A DNA stretch of 64,000 nt from Polyangiaceae bacterium (GTDB lineage: Bacteria > Myxococcota_A > Polyangia > Polyangiales > Polyangiaceae). Of this stretch, positions 8,475 through 18,532 are shown piece by piece. The notes beneath the pieces are model-generated. The model had not been told where the DNA came from and ran no database searches. It was given only the letters and a program-made list of their open reading frames with translations. Within the stretch, counting starts at the first letter, position 1; the number at the start of each line of letters is the position of its first letter. A program made the translations under genes and the position numbers. The DNA is taken from contig JABTUA010000001.1 of NCBI GenBank assembly GCA_015075635.1, positions 1,364,001-1,428,000 on the forward strand, given 5' to 3'.

Positions 8475-9971
8475 TCACCGTGCTTTGGCCGTGCGTCGAC
8501 TGGTGGTCATGCGTTGGCCGAGCTCCCTCAGCCTCTCCACGATCTTCACCAACCCCCACGTGTCCAGCTCGCAGTACGCGACTAGCGCCGACCTCAGCTT
8601 CGACCGCTCAGCCAGGGACATCTCCGCGCCACCGAACATCAGGCGCTCGAGCTCCGCCGTCGCGACGCCGCCGTCCTGGATCGCGAGCTGGGCGTGGCTC
8701 AGGCCCGGCACGAGAGCCGGAAGCACGCGCTTCAAGCCGAAGCTGCCGCCGAAGTCGGGGTGGTAGACATGGTTGCGGACGATGGGGAGGAGATCTCGGA
8801 CACGCCCTGCGATGTCTGACAGAGGCGACGCGAGGTGGGGAACGGCATCGGCGAGCTCTCGAATGCGCTCGATCTCGAAGCCGGCGTTGTAGGCCACGAT
8901 CGTCCTGGCGCCTCGGACGGCGCGGATGAGCGCTTGTGCGAGGGGCTCGCGCGGGTCGTCGGGCCCATCCGCGAGCCACTCGTAATGGTCGAGGCGGCCG
9001 CGGGCGTTCTCGCTGTGACACGAGAGCTGCACCGGGACCGATTGGTATGGGCTGCACCCCGGCCAGATCGGGATGGGCAGGCCAACGGTCTCGAAGTCGA
9101 GATAGGCGAGCGGCCCCTCGAGCTCTGCCAGGGCGGCGCCGAGGCCGGGCTCGACCACCATCTCTCCGCTCTGCACGGCACGGCGTTGCCGGTCGGCGAT
9201 GTTGCCCAGCTCGACGTCGTCGGGCAGGTCGTGGATGGACTCGTGGCCGTCCTCGACGAGCTGCTCGACCCGCTTGCGGCCGATCTTGTAGAGCGTGCTC
9301 ACGTGGTCCTTCGGCGCCTCGGGCCAGCACCGGGACACGAACGGGCAGTCGTACGGGTCGTTGCAGTGATCGCCGATGTCGACGTCAGGCAGCGGGCCCT
9401 CGAGCATTCGGAGCTGGCGGCGCACCTCGCGGGGAATTGCAGGCAGCTCCACCTCGACCTGCTTGGTCACGTCGGCGCGCGTGAACAGATTCTCCAGGTG
9501 CGGGTGGCGGCACTGGGTGGTCAGGTGCATGACCTCGGTGCGCACGACGTCGAGCCCTGACCTTCGAACCACGTGGGTCTGGATGGCCGCGTCGGGGATG
9601 TGGGCGGCCTTCACGCTCGCGGTGCTCTTGACCTCAGTGACGGTCCAGCCGCGCTTCGACCGATGGAGGATGTCCACGGCGACGAAGACGTCGTCCGCCT
9701 TGAACGACGCTTCGTAGATGACCCTGGCTCCGCTCTCGAGGGCCTTGCGGGTGTCGGCGATCCGTTGCTTCACCTCGTAGTAAGGCAAGTCGATGAGCAC
9801 GCCGCTCGGGAAGTAGCCGCGCGCTACCTCGCCCACCTCCGAGCCGTGGTCGAAGACGACCTGAAGCAAGGCATCGACCTGAAGCTCGGGCGCGTCGCGC
9901 TCGTGCACGGTCCACCACAGGCGACGGTGGCACTGGAGTCCGGTGGTGAATCTCGACTTCGAAAGCTGCAC
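8475..9971 (-). CDS. DUF2779 protein: Cas4-like PD-(D/E)XK plus DnaQ-like exonuclease
   Basis: The product is about 498 residues with a GTG start. The N-terminal part has the PD-(D/E)XK core Asp100...Glu113-x-Lys115 (TEVKS) together with Cys14 and a later cysteine triad CNDPYDC...C (203/209/215), the arrangement of Cas4/AddB-type nucleases that carry an iron-sulfur cluster. The C-terminal part begins with LAYLDFETVGLPI (DFE at 292-294) and has an AYNAGFE strand and a final AYCELDTW motif, as in DnaQ/RNase H exonucleases. This two-module layout is the DUF2779 family. It heads a three-gene cluster with a zinc-ribbon and another PD-(D/E)XK-like protein. A homologous C-terminus occurs at the right edge of the window (63791-64000). 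The cellular role of DUF2779 is not established. Confidence 0.85.
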   Translation of the reverse strand: MQLSKSRFTTGLQCHRRLWWTVHERDAPELQVDALLQVVFDHGSEVGEVARGYFPSGVLIDLPYYEVKQRIADTRKALESGARVIYEASFKADDVFVAVDILHRSKRGWTVTEVKSTASVKAAHIPDAAIQTHVVRRSGLDVVRTEVMHLTTQCRHPHLENLFTRADVTKQVEVELPAIPREVRRQLRMLEGPLPDVDIGDHCNDPYDCPFVSRCWPEAPKDHVSTLYKIGRKRVEQLVEDGHESIHDLPDDVELGNIADRQRRAVQSGEMVVEPGLGAALAELEGPLAYLDFETVGLPIPIWPGCSPYQSVPVQLSCHSENARGRLDHYEWLADGPDDPREPLAQALIRAVRGARTIVAYNAGFEIERIRELADAVPHLASPLSDIAGRVRDLLPIVRNHVYHPDFGGSFGLKRVLPALVPGLSHAQLAIQDGGVATAELERLMFGGAEMSLAERSKLRSALVAYCELDTWGLVKIVERLRELGQRMTTSRRTAKAR

Positions 9972-10030
9972 GGCGGTTAACCTCCAACCAACCTAGCGCT
10001 GCCGAGCGACGCAAGCTGTCGCACCGCCCG

Positions 10031-10462
10031 CTACCTGTTCTCGCGCACGTGCTTCCACACCTCGCCGCTGTCGATGGCTGCGGCCAGCGCGTGGATGAAG
10101 TCTGCAGGAGCCTTGTCGAGGAGGTCGGACTTGCGGCGGACGTGGACGTTGAACACGGCGAAAGGCTGGACGACGTGCTGGATGTACAACGATCCATCTG
10201 GCATCACCCACGCGCGCGTGATGCAGCGCCCGCGGTGATCCAGGAAGATCCGAATCCCGCCCGGCGGTAGGGCGAGCTTCTTGGCCAGGGCGCGTGCGAA
10301 TCCAATGGCGCGTCGCGCGGGCTCGGCAGCGCCGGCCCTCTCGAGGGCTTTGGCTCGCGCCTTCGTCCTCTCGAGCGCGTCGGATTGGGCCTTCCGAACC
10401 CGAGCCTCGCGCTTCTCGCGGGCTACGAGCTTGGGAACGTCAGTTGGGATGTGAATGGGCAT
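10031..10462 (-). CDS. Hypothetical protein with basic coiled N-terminus
   Basis: The product is about 143 residues. The first 65 residues form a highly charged Lys/Arg/Ala/Glu helix (KREARVRKAQSDALERTKAR), after which a short mixed alpha/beta domain follows (GIRIFLDHRGRCITRAWVMPDGSLYIQHV). No membrane segment or signal is present. It lies 59 bases upstream of the DUF2779 gene on the same strand and may belong to that transcription unit. The family is not recognised; the basic helix would suit nucleic-acid binding, which is inference only. Confidence 0.6.
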   Translation of the reverse strand: MPIHIPTDVPKLVAREKREARVRKAQSDALERTKARAKALERAGAAEPARRAIGFARALAKKLALPPGGIRIFLDHRGRCITRAWVMPDGSLYIQHVVQPFAVFNVHVRRKSDLLDKAPADFIHALAAAIDSGEVWKHVRENR

Positions 10463-10629
10463 CGGTCACCTCATCGCGAGCGGCAGAGCCGCGTCCGGCG
10501 TTGCCACCTTGCCTGGTGAGGTAGGTTGGCCGGGCTTCGATGGGCCGGGTCCCTCTGCCCGTCTGGATGGATGAGGCAAGCGTAGCACCGGGCAGCGACG
10601 CAGGCGGTCGCAGGTGAAGGGCTCCGCAG

Positions 10630-11339
<710 letters not shown>

Positions 11340-12272
11340 TCACCCCGCCGCCGCGCAGTGATACACCGCACCCTTCCAGACAGCCGCCGCGTAGCTGACG
11401 CTGCCGGAGGTTCCGGAGAGCGTCTCGCTGTTCGTCGGAGAGCGCATGCGGGTGGGCTCGGCTGAGCCGAGCTCCTTCAGCGCCGCCCGGACTGCCTCTG
11501 CGGCTGACGCCTTATTCTGGGTGCTTTGCGCGGCCTCCAGCGGCAGATCGGCCAGCGCGCCGCGCAGGCACTTCTGGAACGCACGGGCGAACAGCCGACT
11601 GGAGCCGAAGAGATCCATCAGTACCACGCGGCCGTCGCGGACCACCGCAAGCCCGACCTGCCCCGGCACCGGCCTCAGGGTGCTCATCGCGCGTTCGGTC
11701 TCTTCCGCGCGCTGGCGACGGGCGTCCTCGTAGGCGCTGGTGGCGGAGTGCGTGCCGGTGGCCTCCATGTACTCGTGCACGTCGGACCAGACGCTGCGCT
11801 GGTTGGAGTCGTAGGTGCCGGTGGTGCGGATGGAGTCGTTCACGCGCTTCAGCTTCCGCGCGCGGATCTCGGGCGCCAGCGTGGTCGACCCCGCCACGAA
11901 GCTCCGCGTGGTGTGGCGCCAGCGCCCCTGCTCGACGCAGCTCACCGGCAGCACCACCTCCGCCCCGGGTTCCACCAGGAAGCTCGAGTTGAACGAGCGG
12001 TTCTGCTTCGCGCCGAGGATCTGCTCACCTTGGAGCACCAGCAACGGGACCCCTCCGCGGTGGAGCACGCGCACCTGGCCCACGACGCCGCCATCGCCGA
12101 CCTCGTTGACCTGCGTCTGACCGGAAGCGATGCCTTCCTCCAGCAGCAAGGCGTCCGCTTGGTCGTCGGAGTCGCTCAGCAGCAGGGGCACGAGCTCGAC
12201 GCCGAGCAGAACGGCGGCCTCGCCGACCGAGAGTTTCGCGAAGAGAGCCTGGGTTTCGAGGGGTGCGTTCAT
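11340..12272 (-). CDS. ARPP-1 domain protein
   Basis: The product is about 310 residues. The sequence reads as one ARPP-1 type domain: GGVPLLVLQGEQILGAKQNR, FLVEPGAEVVLPVSCVEQGRW and WSDVHEYMEATG are the recognisable blocks. The family was described as associated with ADP-ribosylglycohydrolase and rhodanese-phosphatase genes, with unknown biochemical role. I placed the start at the ATG giving MNAPLETQ; an upstream in-frame ATG 16 codons earlier would add a basic segment without family character. No signal peptide is present. It is followed in the same direction by the DUF433/DUF5615 module and preceded by an uncharacterised helical protein. Confidence 0.75.
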   Translation of the reverse strand: MNAPLETQALFAKLSVGEAAVLLGVELVPLLLSDSDDQADALLLEEGIASGQTQVNEVGDGGVVGQVRVLHRGGVPLLVLQGEQILGAKQNRSFNSSFLVEPGAEVVLPVSCVEQGRWRHTTRSFVAGSTTLAPEIRARKLKRVNDSIRTTGTYDSNQRSVWSDVHEYMEATGTHSATSAYEDARRQRAEETERAMSTLRPVPGQVGLAVVRDGRVVLMDLFGSSRLFARAFQKCLRGALADLPLEAAQSTQNKASAAEAVRAALKELGSAEPTRMRSPTNSETLSGTSGSVSYAAAVWKGAVYHCAAAG

Positions 12273-12345
12273 TTGCGACTCTTTCTGCCGGTTCGGAGGT
12301 TGGCGGTGGAAGTACGACACGGACCTGCCCGGCGGCCTTGGTGGG

Positions 12346-13155
12346 TCAGGCCATGGCGACGTGCGCGCGGGTCGTCGGGGCGTCGCCCACGACCCAGTCG
12401 ATGAAGGCCGCGGCCGAGCTCGTGAAGTGGCTGACTGCGGCGGTCGCCACGTGGACCTCCGCCGCGTCGATGCCCGAGAGTCGCGTGTGCCAGGCCGCTT
12501 CGGCGAGCTCAGTCACGTGACGCGCTCGGCAGGCGGCCATGACCTCGCCGTGGGCGAGGACGCCGGCGATGGTCGGCGCTTCGAGGTGCAGCAGCGCCAT
12601 CTCTGCTGCGGCCGCCGCATGGGCGAGCTGGTTGACGAGGGCGTTGGCGTGAAGCAGACACGGGGCGCGGGTCAGGCTCAGGAGCGCGCGGGCGGCCTCG
12701 ACGCGCTGCAGGACGAGCCGCCGGAGCGCGAGCCTGCGACTGGCCCGCAGATAGGCCGGGACGGATGGGGAGCGCGCCTCGCGGGCCTTGATCTGCTGGC
12801 AGCAGGCGCAACACTGGTCGACCGTCGCCTCGTGGGCGTCCACTTCCTTCATCAGCGCGAAGCGCGCGCGCTCGAGCCCCTGGAGCTCCGTGCCGTCTTC
12901 GAGCCACGCGCGCACGTATCGGAGCGCGTCCTGTACCGCTGGCCCGTCGGCGAGTCGCGGCGCGCCTGCGGGGTGGAGCCCCTCGAGCAGGGCGAGCGCA
13001 GCGGAAACCACCCTGCGATGTGCGTCGCTGCCGGCCTCGACCGCGAATTTCCCCGGCACGTGCTCGCTTGCCGCGCCGAAGCGAGCCAGCGCCCGTGCCC
13101 GCAGCTCCTCGGCCAAGCGTTCGCTGATCCCTTCATGCGTCAGGACTTCGACCAT
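12346..13155 (-). CDS. Helix-rich hypothetical protein with CC-x-CC motif
   Basis: The product is about 269 residues, nearly all helical and Ala/Leu/Arg-rich. A central DQCCACCQQIKAREAR segment gives four closely spaced cysteines that could bind a metal. Several His residues near the C-terminus (RARHVTELAEAAWHTRL, AAVSHF) fall in helices. I chose the ATG preceded by a good AAGGAG ribosome-binding site; the open frame upstream lacks coding character. It lies between the exonuclease gene (13217-13882) and the ARPP-1 gene on the same strand. The family is not recognised. Confidence 0.6.
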   Translation of the reverse strand: MVEVLTHEGISERLAEELRARALARFGAASEHVPGKFAVEAGSDAHRRVVSAALALLEGLHPAGAPRLADGPAVQDALRYVRAWLEDGTELQGLERARFALMKEVDAHEATVDQCCACCQQIKAREARSPSVPAYLRASRRLALRRLVLQRVEAARALLSLTRAPCLLHANALVNQLAHAAAAAEMALLHLEAPTIAGVLAHGEVMAACRARHVTELAEAAWHTRLSGIDAAEVHVATAAVSHFTSSAAAFIDWVVGDAPTTRAHVAMA

Positions 13156-13216
13156 CGCTGCTCCTTCCTCGCCAGTCTCCAACCTAGGCCCGCCGAGCGA
13201 CGAGAGTCGTCGCAGC

Positions 13217-13882
13217 TCAGTTCCCCAACACGAGCTGGACCTGAGACCTTCCGCGACGCACCCGCCCACCGGGCGCCTGCCCGCGCGGTCGCGAGCGCTC
13301 GCTCAGCAGGTGAGCGAGTTCGGGCAGCAACCTGACGTCGTCCGCGTTGTGCTCCAGCACGATCTGGCGGGATTCCACGCAGTGCTTGCTGAGCCAGCGC
13401 TGGTAGGCGGTGACCATGTCGGCGCCGGTGGTGTCGTCCTCGCGGCCCAGCGCGAAGTGCTCGAGTACCGTCTGCAGCCGGCAGTTCTCGGGCGCGCGGT
13501 GGGTGCGCCGCCAACGCCTGGCGTCGGGGAGCAGATCCCAGTGCTGGAGCTCGGGCCAGTACGAGCCGTGGCGCTCAGCGCGGGCCTGCAGGAACGGAAC
13601 GTCGAAGCCCAGCCCGTGATAGGTCACGACCGTCGAAAACTGCGCAACCCGCCGCGCGGCCTCGCGCAGGACGCGGCCCTCGTCTCGCGGGTGGTCCACG
13701 AAGTGCTGCTCGACGACGCGCCCGCCGGGCACCGCGTACGTCAGCCCGACCAGCGTCACACCGCCCGCGCGCGGCGAGAGCGACGTGGTCTCGATGTCCA
13801 GGAAGACCATCTTCCGCTCGTCGGAGCCGAGGAAGTGAAGACTCGGAACCTCGGTGTAGATGCTGCGCGCCCAGAGCGACAT
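13217..13882 (-). CDS. RNase H-like 3'-5' exonuclease (YprB-type)
   Basis: The product is about 221 residues. It carries the exonuclease motifs FLDIETTSLSP (Exo I, Asp-Glu), VTYHGLGFDVPFL (Exo II) and HNADDVRLL (Exo III), in the order and spacing of YprB/RNase H-like ribonuclease domains that trim DNA or RNA 3' ends with two metal ions. There are no other domains. It starts 61 bases upstream of the next minus-strand gene. On the other side, about 520 bases separate it from the divergent nuclease-helicase gene. Confidence 0.85.
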   Translation of the reverse strand: MSLWARSIYTEVPSLHFLGSDERKMVFLDIETTSLSPRAGGVTLVGLTYAVPGGRVVEQHFVDHPRDEGRVLREAARRVAQFSTVVTYHGLGFDVPFLQARAERHGSYWPELQHWDLLPDARRWRRTHRAPENCRLQTVLEHFALGREDDTTGADMVTAYQRWLSKHCVESRQIVLEHNADDVRLLPELAHLLSERSRPRGQAPGGRVRRGRSQVQLVLGN

Positions 13883-14402
13883 GTCTCCACCCTACGCACG
13901 TCGCGGAGAGCAGCAAGCAAGCGCGAGACAGAGAATGTCACACGTCGCCGGCGCGCACCGCGCACTGACGGAACACGCGATCAGCCGACAGTTCGCCGCG
14001 TGAACGGTTCCGGAATCGGTGGGACAGGGAAGGCCCCTGCGTGGGCCTAACCCAGACACTTTTCTGCGGGTCTGACCCGCATGTCGCCACTCTCCGTGTC
14101 CCGCTTCTCCGTTGCATGCGCCTGCATCGTCGCGGTGTGTCTCGCCGCGCTGAGCCCCCTGCGACAATCCGTGACGCACGCGCGGCTCGCAAGGCTCCCG
14201 ATACCCTCGGTCCCAGCGAGATTCCGCGAAGCGCCGCTGGCAGACGACGAGTTCCCGCCGCCGCCGTGCCCGACGGGTCCGACCACGGATGCGTTCCTCA
14301 GGAGCTGGTGCCCGACCTCGCCCGGGGTCTCGCGTCCCCCTCCGATGGAGCGAGGCACCTGGCGCGGAGGCTCGCTGTAAGCGCCCGTGTATCATCCAAC
14401 CA
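13883..14402. other. Intergenic region without a supported gene
   Basis: About 520 bases between the divergent exonuclease (minus) and nuclease-helicase (plus) genes. Frames here are open only because of high G+C and give Arg/Pro/Ala-rich shadow peptides. Both promoters must lie here, but I see no convincing -35/-10 pair. Confidence 0.5.
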
Positions 14403-15930
14403 GTGCCCCCCACCGGTCTCCATCCCCAAGGCGCGCCGCGCCCGACGAGCAGCCACGCCGAGCAAAGCCTCCACCGCGCGCTCGCGACGGGACTGCCGCA
14501 GGGCTGGAGCGCTTGGCACTCGCTGCGGGTGCGCTCGGAGACGGGATGGGAAGGCGAGGGCGACTTCGTGGTCGCGATCCCCGACCGTGGCCTCCTGGTG
14601 ATCGAGGTGAAGGGCGGCGCCATCGAGGTTCGAGACGGGCAATGGCTACAGAACGGCAAGCTCATGGCGCGTGCGCCGCGCGAGCAAGGGCACTCGTTCG
14701 CGCGGCTGCTCGTCTCGAAGCTCGAAGAGCGCGGGCTGAGGGGCACTCCGGTGTTCGCCGTGGCCACCGCGTTCCCGAGCAGCCCCTTCAGCAATCCACC
14801 CCGCCAAGGCGACCTCGACGGCGCCGTGCTCGGGCAGCAAGACCTGCCTTACCTGCGTGAAGCGCTCGAGGCGATGCGCGAGCGGCTCTTCCCACCGCAA
14901 CAGAGGCCGCGAGACTCGCGCTGGGTGGAGCTCCTTCACGAGCTCTGGGGGGAGACTTGGACCCCACGCCTCGTGCTCGGGGACCGTGCACGCCTCCGCG
15001 AGCAGGAGCTCATCCCGTTCGACCAGCAGCAGCTGCACCTGCTCGACATGCTGCGGAAGAACCAGCGCTGCCTCGTCACTGGCGGTCCGGGCACCGGCAA
15101 GACGCTGCTCGCGTGCGAGATGTGGCGGCGGCTGCGCGCCCGGGGAGCGCGACCGGCGCTCTTGTGCTGGACGAACGCGCTCGCGAGCTCGCTCAGGGCG
15201 AGCGGCATCGACACGGCCTTCACCGTTCGGGAGCTCGCCGCCGAGCTGATCACGGAGGTCGGCATCGATCCGCAAGACGGCGCCCCGCCCAGCGCGTGGT
15301 CCGCGGAGACCTGGGAGCTCGTCTCGCTGCACGCAGCGGCCGACGCGCTCGAGCTCGGGCGGAATCGCTTCGACGCGGTCGTGATCGACGAGGCACAGGA
15401 TCTCTCGCCGAACGACTGGGAGCTCGTGCGAGGCCTCGCCGACGGCCGATCACTCTGGGGATTCGCGGACGAAGGCCAGGGCTTCTGGCGCGACCGCCAC
15501 GTGCCGAAGGACTGCTTCGGCGCACTGGCCGAGCTGCGCGAGCGCTACCGCTGCCCGGAGCCGCTCGCCGCGTTCGCAGATCACTACCGCACGAGGGAGC
15601 CCAGCTCGGTTCCGCCGCCCGCCCGCCTGTCGTCCGCGCCGCCGCCCGCGCCCATCGTCCCCATCGACGAGCTCCGCATCGTCAGGCTGCCCAGCGCGAC
15701 CGCCGTCGAGGAATACGCCGCTCGCGAAATCCAGAAGGCGCTCTCCGAGGGCCTCCAGCCCCACGACATCGCGGTACTGTCGCTCGGCGGCCAGCTCAAG
15801 ACCGACCTCTGCGCGCGCGATCGCATCGGCGAGGTATCAGTTCGACGCGCGGATGCGCCCGACGCCAGCGAGCACGTGGTTGCGGACACCTTCCTGCGCT
15901 TCAAGGGTCTCGAGCGGCCTCTGGTCCCAG
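14403..15930 (+). pseudogene. NERD nuclease / UvrD-like helicase, 3'-truncated
   Basis: From a GTG the protein starts with a NERD-type nuclease domain: EGDFVVAIPDRGLLVIEVKGG supplies Asp54, Glu68 and Lys70. A superfamily 1 helicase domain follows, with Walker A GGPGTGKT (227-234), Walker B VVIDEAQDL (329-330) and a later LRERYRCPEPLA block. The sequence is normal up to DTFLRFKGLERP, the helicase segment just before motif V, where the rest of the helicase (motifs V-VI) is replaced by unrelated sequence; the frame then runs to 16424 as Arg-rich nonsense. The break coincides with the start of a dynamin-like coding segment in another frame, so a deletion fused two genes. The helicase should be inactive. 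NERD-helicases are common in defence islands. Confidence 0.75.
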
Positions 15931-16743
15931 TTCGACCCGTGGGATGTGAAACGTTCCCTTCGTTGGCTCTCCGCCGCAGGAGGCGCGCTGGCCGGTGTCG
16001 CGGCCGTCGCCGGCTACTTCGGCGCTGCAAACTTCTGGAACCCGGTCGGGTGGGTCGCGGGTGGGATCAGTGTGATCGCTCTTGGCTTGTCCTGGCTCTT
16101 CGGCGATCGGGAGAAGAAGCTCCAGCGGCAAAAAGCCAAGGCCACGTCACAGCTCCGAGAGAGCATCGACCGGTTGGAGTTGGAGGTCGCGAACGGCCTG
16201 AAGAAGTGGTTCTACGACAGCGTGACAAGCCGGCTCGTTCGGGCAATTCGCAACGACACGAAGCAGCTCTACCGGGGTATGCGGGATGTCTCTCGCTCCC
16301 TCGACGACGGCGCGCGCCAGGTGGGCGCGATCGTCGAAGGACTCAACCGACGCCTCCTCGTTCGCGCCGGACACTTCGTTGGGGCTCCGGTCGAAGAGAC
16401 GCACGTGGCCCGCGTGGTCCGTGATCCCGGCGTGCGCGCCAAGTTCCTATGGCACGGCGACACCGACACCTCTGCTTTCTGCAAGCAGGTAGGGCTCGCT
16501 ATCGGCGAGTGGGTCGATGGGATTCCCGATGGGTCCATGGTGCAGAAGGTGGCGTGGTCGCTGCGTCCGGCCTCGGTCTCTCCGACGACGGTCTCCATCT
16601 CAGGGCAGACGGCGGTTGTTCGAGTCCCCCAGCGGGAGGTGGGACGAGCCATCGGGCGGCGCGGGAGCAACGTCTCCCTTGCCAGCCGCCTCGTGGGTAT
16701 CCGAATCAAGGTGATCGACGAGGAGTCACACGCACATGGCTGA
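15922..16743 (+). pseudogene. C-terminal part of a dynamin-like protein with NusA-like KH domain
   Basis: In a frame different from the helicase, coherent coding begins at FDPWDVKRSLRW and continues to 16743. It contains two hydrophobic segments rich in Gly/Ala (AAGGALAGVAAVAGYFGA and WVAGGISVIALGLSWLF) that could insert in membrane, a charged coiled helix, and a C-terminal KH domain with VRVPQREVGRAIGRRGSNV and ASRLVGIRI, strongly like the second KH domain of NusA. The expected N-terminal GTPase half is absent because of the deletion at about 15.93 kb. Its stop overlaps the start of the intact dynamin-like gene by eight bases, so the two proteins were once a translationally coupled pair. The surviving part has no good start codon and is probably not expressed. 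Confidence 0.6.
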
Positions 16744-18526
16744 CAACACCTCCTTCGAATTTGGCGAGATCCTCTCGGCCACCCGGCAGCTTCAACGGGA
16801 TCTGCGCACGGCGACGGAGGGCTCGGAGGACCCCACGGTCAACGCACTCTCGCGCGAGGTGGACGAAGTACGCATCGTCGGTGCGTCGAGCGATGCGCCT
16901 TCCCTCACGATCGCGTTCGTGGGCCAATACAACGCCGGAAAGGGGACGATCCTGCGGGTGCTTACCGGTCGGGAGGACATTGTGATCGACTCCGATGTCT
17001 GCACCGACGCCGTCACCGCCTACGACTGGAACGGCGTGCGCCTCCTCGATACACCCGGCATTCACGCAGGGCACCCGGACCACGATGAGAAGACGTACGC
17101 TATCATCGACCGCGCAGATCTCCTCGTATTCTTGGTGACAAACGAGCTATTCGACGACACCATCGGGCGCCACTTCCGCGAGCTTGCTTTCAACCGTCAG
17201 CACGCGAGGCGAATGTTGCTCGTCGTCAACAAGATGGACCAGGACCCAGGCTCGCCCGAGACGAAGCGCCCGGACATCGAAAAGGTGACCGCGCCGCTCT
17301 CGTTGGCCGATCTCCGAGGCGTGTTTGTCGACGCGCGGTCGTGGCTTGCGGCGCAGGGGGCCGATGACGAGGACCGCGCCGACCTGCTCGAGATCGCCAA
17401 CATCGGGGCACTTACGGATGCGCTGAACGCCTTCATCGCCGAGCGTGGCCTCGCCGGTCGGTTGTCGGCGCCGCTCATCACGATGCGCGGCATCGCCGAG
17501 CAAGCGTCAGCGCTTCTCTCGACGGACTTCCCGGAGGAGCGCGCCGCGCTCGAACTCCTGCACCGGAAGCGCAGCATCCTGCTGGCGTCGAGGGGCCGGC
17601 TCCGCACCGCGATGAGCGGAGTCATCTCGCGAGCGGTCGCGGACATCGGGAAGTATGGCGACGAGGTTGCGGAGGCGATTGAGCCCGGCAAAACGGAGAA
17701 GGACGTCGAGGCGCTCCACTCCGCCGCACAGCGGCGCGCGAGTGCTCGAAGCGCAGCGCTGTCCGACGAAGCGCGCCAATGTATAGAGACCGAGTTGGGT
17801 GAGCTTCGCCGGCAGTTGGAGGCGCTTCGCGATGGCGTGCTGGCCCGCGAACTGAGCGGTCAAGTCGAAGGTGGTGCGCCCCGCGACGCTGCACTTGGCG
17901 ACTACGCCCCTCCCGCATGGCAGGCCCGCTCCAAGGAGGAAGTCCTCGCCGATTGGCCCGTCAAGGCGAAGAAGGTCGGCAACGTCGCGAAAGAGATCGG
18001 TGAATGGGCCGCTCGATGGGCTACTGGCCCGGCAGCAGACGGAGCCTCGGCGTTCGGCGCGACCGCTGCTCGCGGGAGCGACGCACACAAGGCCGTATAT
18101 AACGTCGGCAAGTTCTTCGGGGTGAAGTTCCAACCCTGGGGCGCGGTGAAGGTCGCGAGGGCGGTCGGCAACGCGGGCCGTGTCATCTCCGCGATCGGCG
18201 GAGTCCTCGCTGTGGTCGCGCAGATCGCAGAGGACCGCCAGCAGGAGCAGCATCGCCTTCAGCTCCGCAATGCGCGCGACGGCGTGCGTTCGGCGTATCG
18301 GGACTCGGCACTTTCAGTCCAGGCTGCGTTCTGGGAGCAGTTCGAGTCGTTCCTCGGCGACTTCTACGACTCCGAATTGCTCGCGATCGACGAACTCGTC
18401 GAGGACCTCGTCGGCAAGCGTACGGAGCGGAGGTCGGGCGCCGACTCCTTCCAGTCCATGGAGCAACGCGCCGCGAAGCTCATCGACCAGATCACAACGA
18501 AGAGGCTGCAGGCGCCTGCTGCGTGA
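16736..18526 (+). CDS. Dynamin-like GTPase with altered P-loop
   Basis: The product is about 596 residues. The GTPase motifs are clear: G1 GQYNAGKGT at 63-71, G3 DTPG at 105-108 and G4 NKMD at 165-168, in the bacterial dynamin-like/LeoA arrangement. The residue after the P-loop lysine, normally Ser/Thr that binds Mg2+, is Gly70, with Thr71 next. After the G domain come long charged helices, then a Gly/Ala-rich hydrophobic stretch (AVGNAGRVISAIGGVLAVVAQIA) that could act as membrane paddle, and a helical end. Bacterial dynamins act in pairs on membranes; here the upstream partner gene overlaps but is truncated. A small gene follows after 6 bases. Comparable dynamin-like pairs have been linked to phage defence and vesicle release, so a defence role is plausible but unproven. 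Confidence 0.85.
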   Translation: MADNTSFEFGEILSATRQLQRDLRTATEGSEDPTVNALSREVDEVRIVGASSDAPSLTIAFVGQYNAGKGTILRVLTGREDIVIDSDVCTDAVTAYDWNGVRLLDTPGIHAGHPDHDEKTYAIIDRADLLVFLVTNELFDDTIGRHFRELAFNRQHARRMLLVVNKMDQDPGSPETKRPDIEKVTAPLSLADLRGVFVDARSWLAAQGADDEDRADLLEIANIGALTDALNAFIAERGLAGRLSAPLITMRGIAEQASALLSTDFPEERAALELLHRKRSILLASRGRLRTAMSGVISRAVADIGKYGDEVAEAIEPGKTEKDVEALHSAAQRRASARSAALSDEARQCIETELGELRRQLEALRDGVLARELSGQVEGGAPRDAALGDYAPPAWQARSKEEVLADWPVKAKKVGNVAKEIGEWAARWATGPAADGASAFGATAARGSDAHKAVYNVGKFFGVKFQPWGAVKVARAVGNAGRVISAIGGVLAVVAQIAEDRQQEQHRLQLRNARDGVRSAYRDSALSVQAAFWEQFESFLGDFYDSELLAIDELVEDLVGKRTERRSGADSFQSMEQRAAKLIDQITTKRLQAPAA

Positions 18527-18532
18527 CACAAC

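Noticed and set aside
15931..16424. Extension of the helicase frame to 16424
   Set aside because: After LERP the frame yields Arg-rich sequence without helicase motifs, while another frame has coherent dynamin-like coding.
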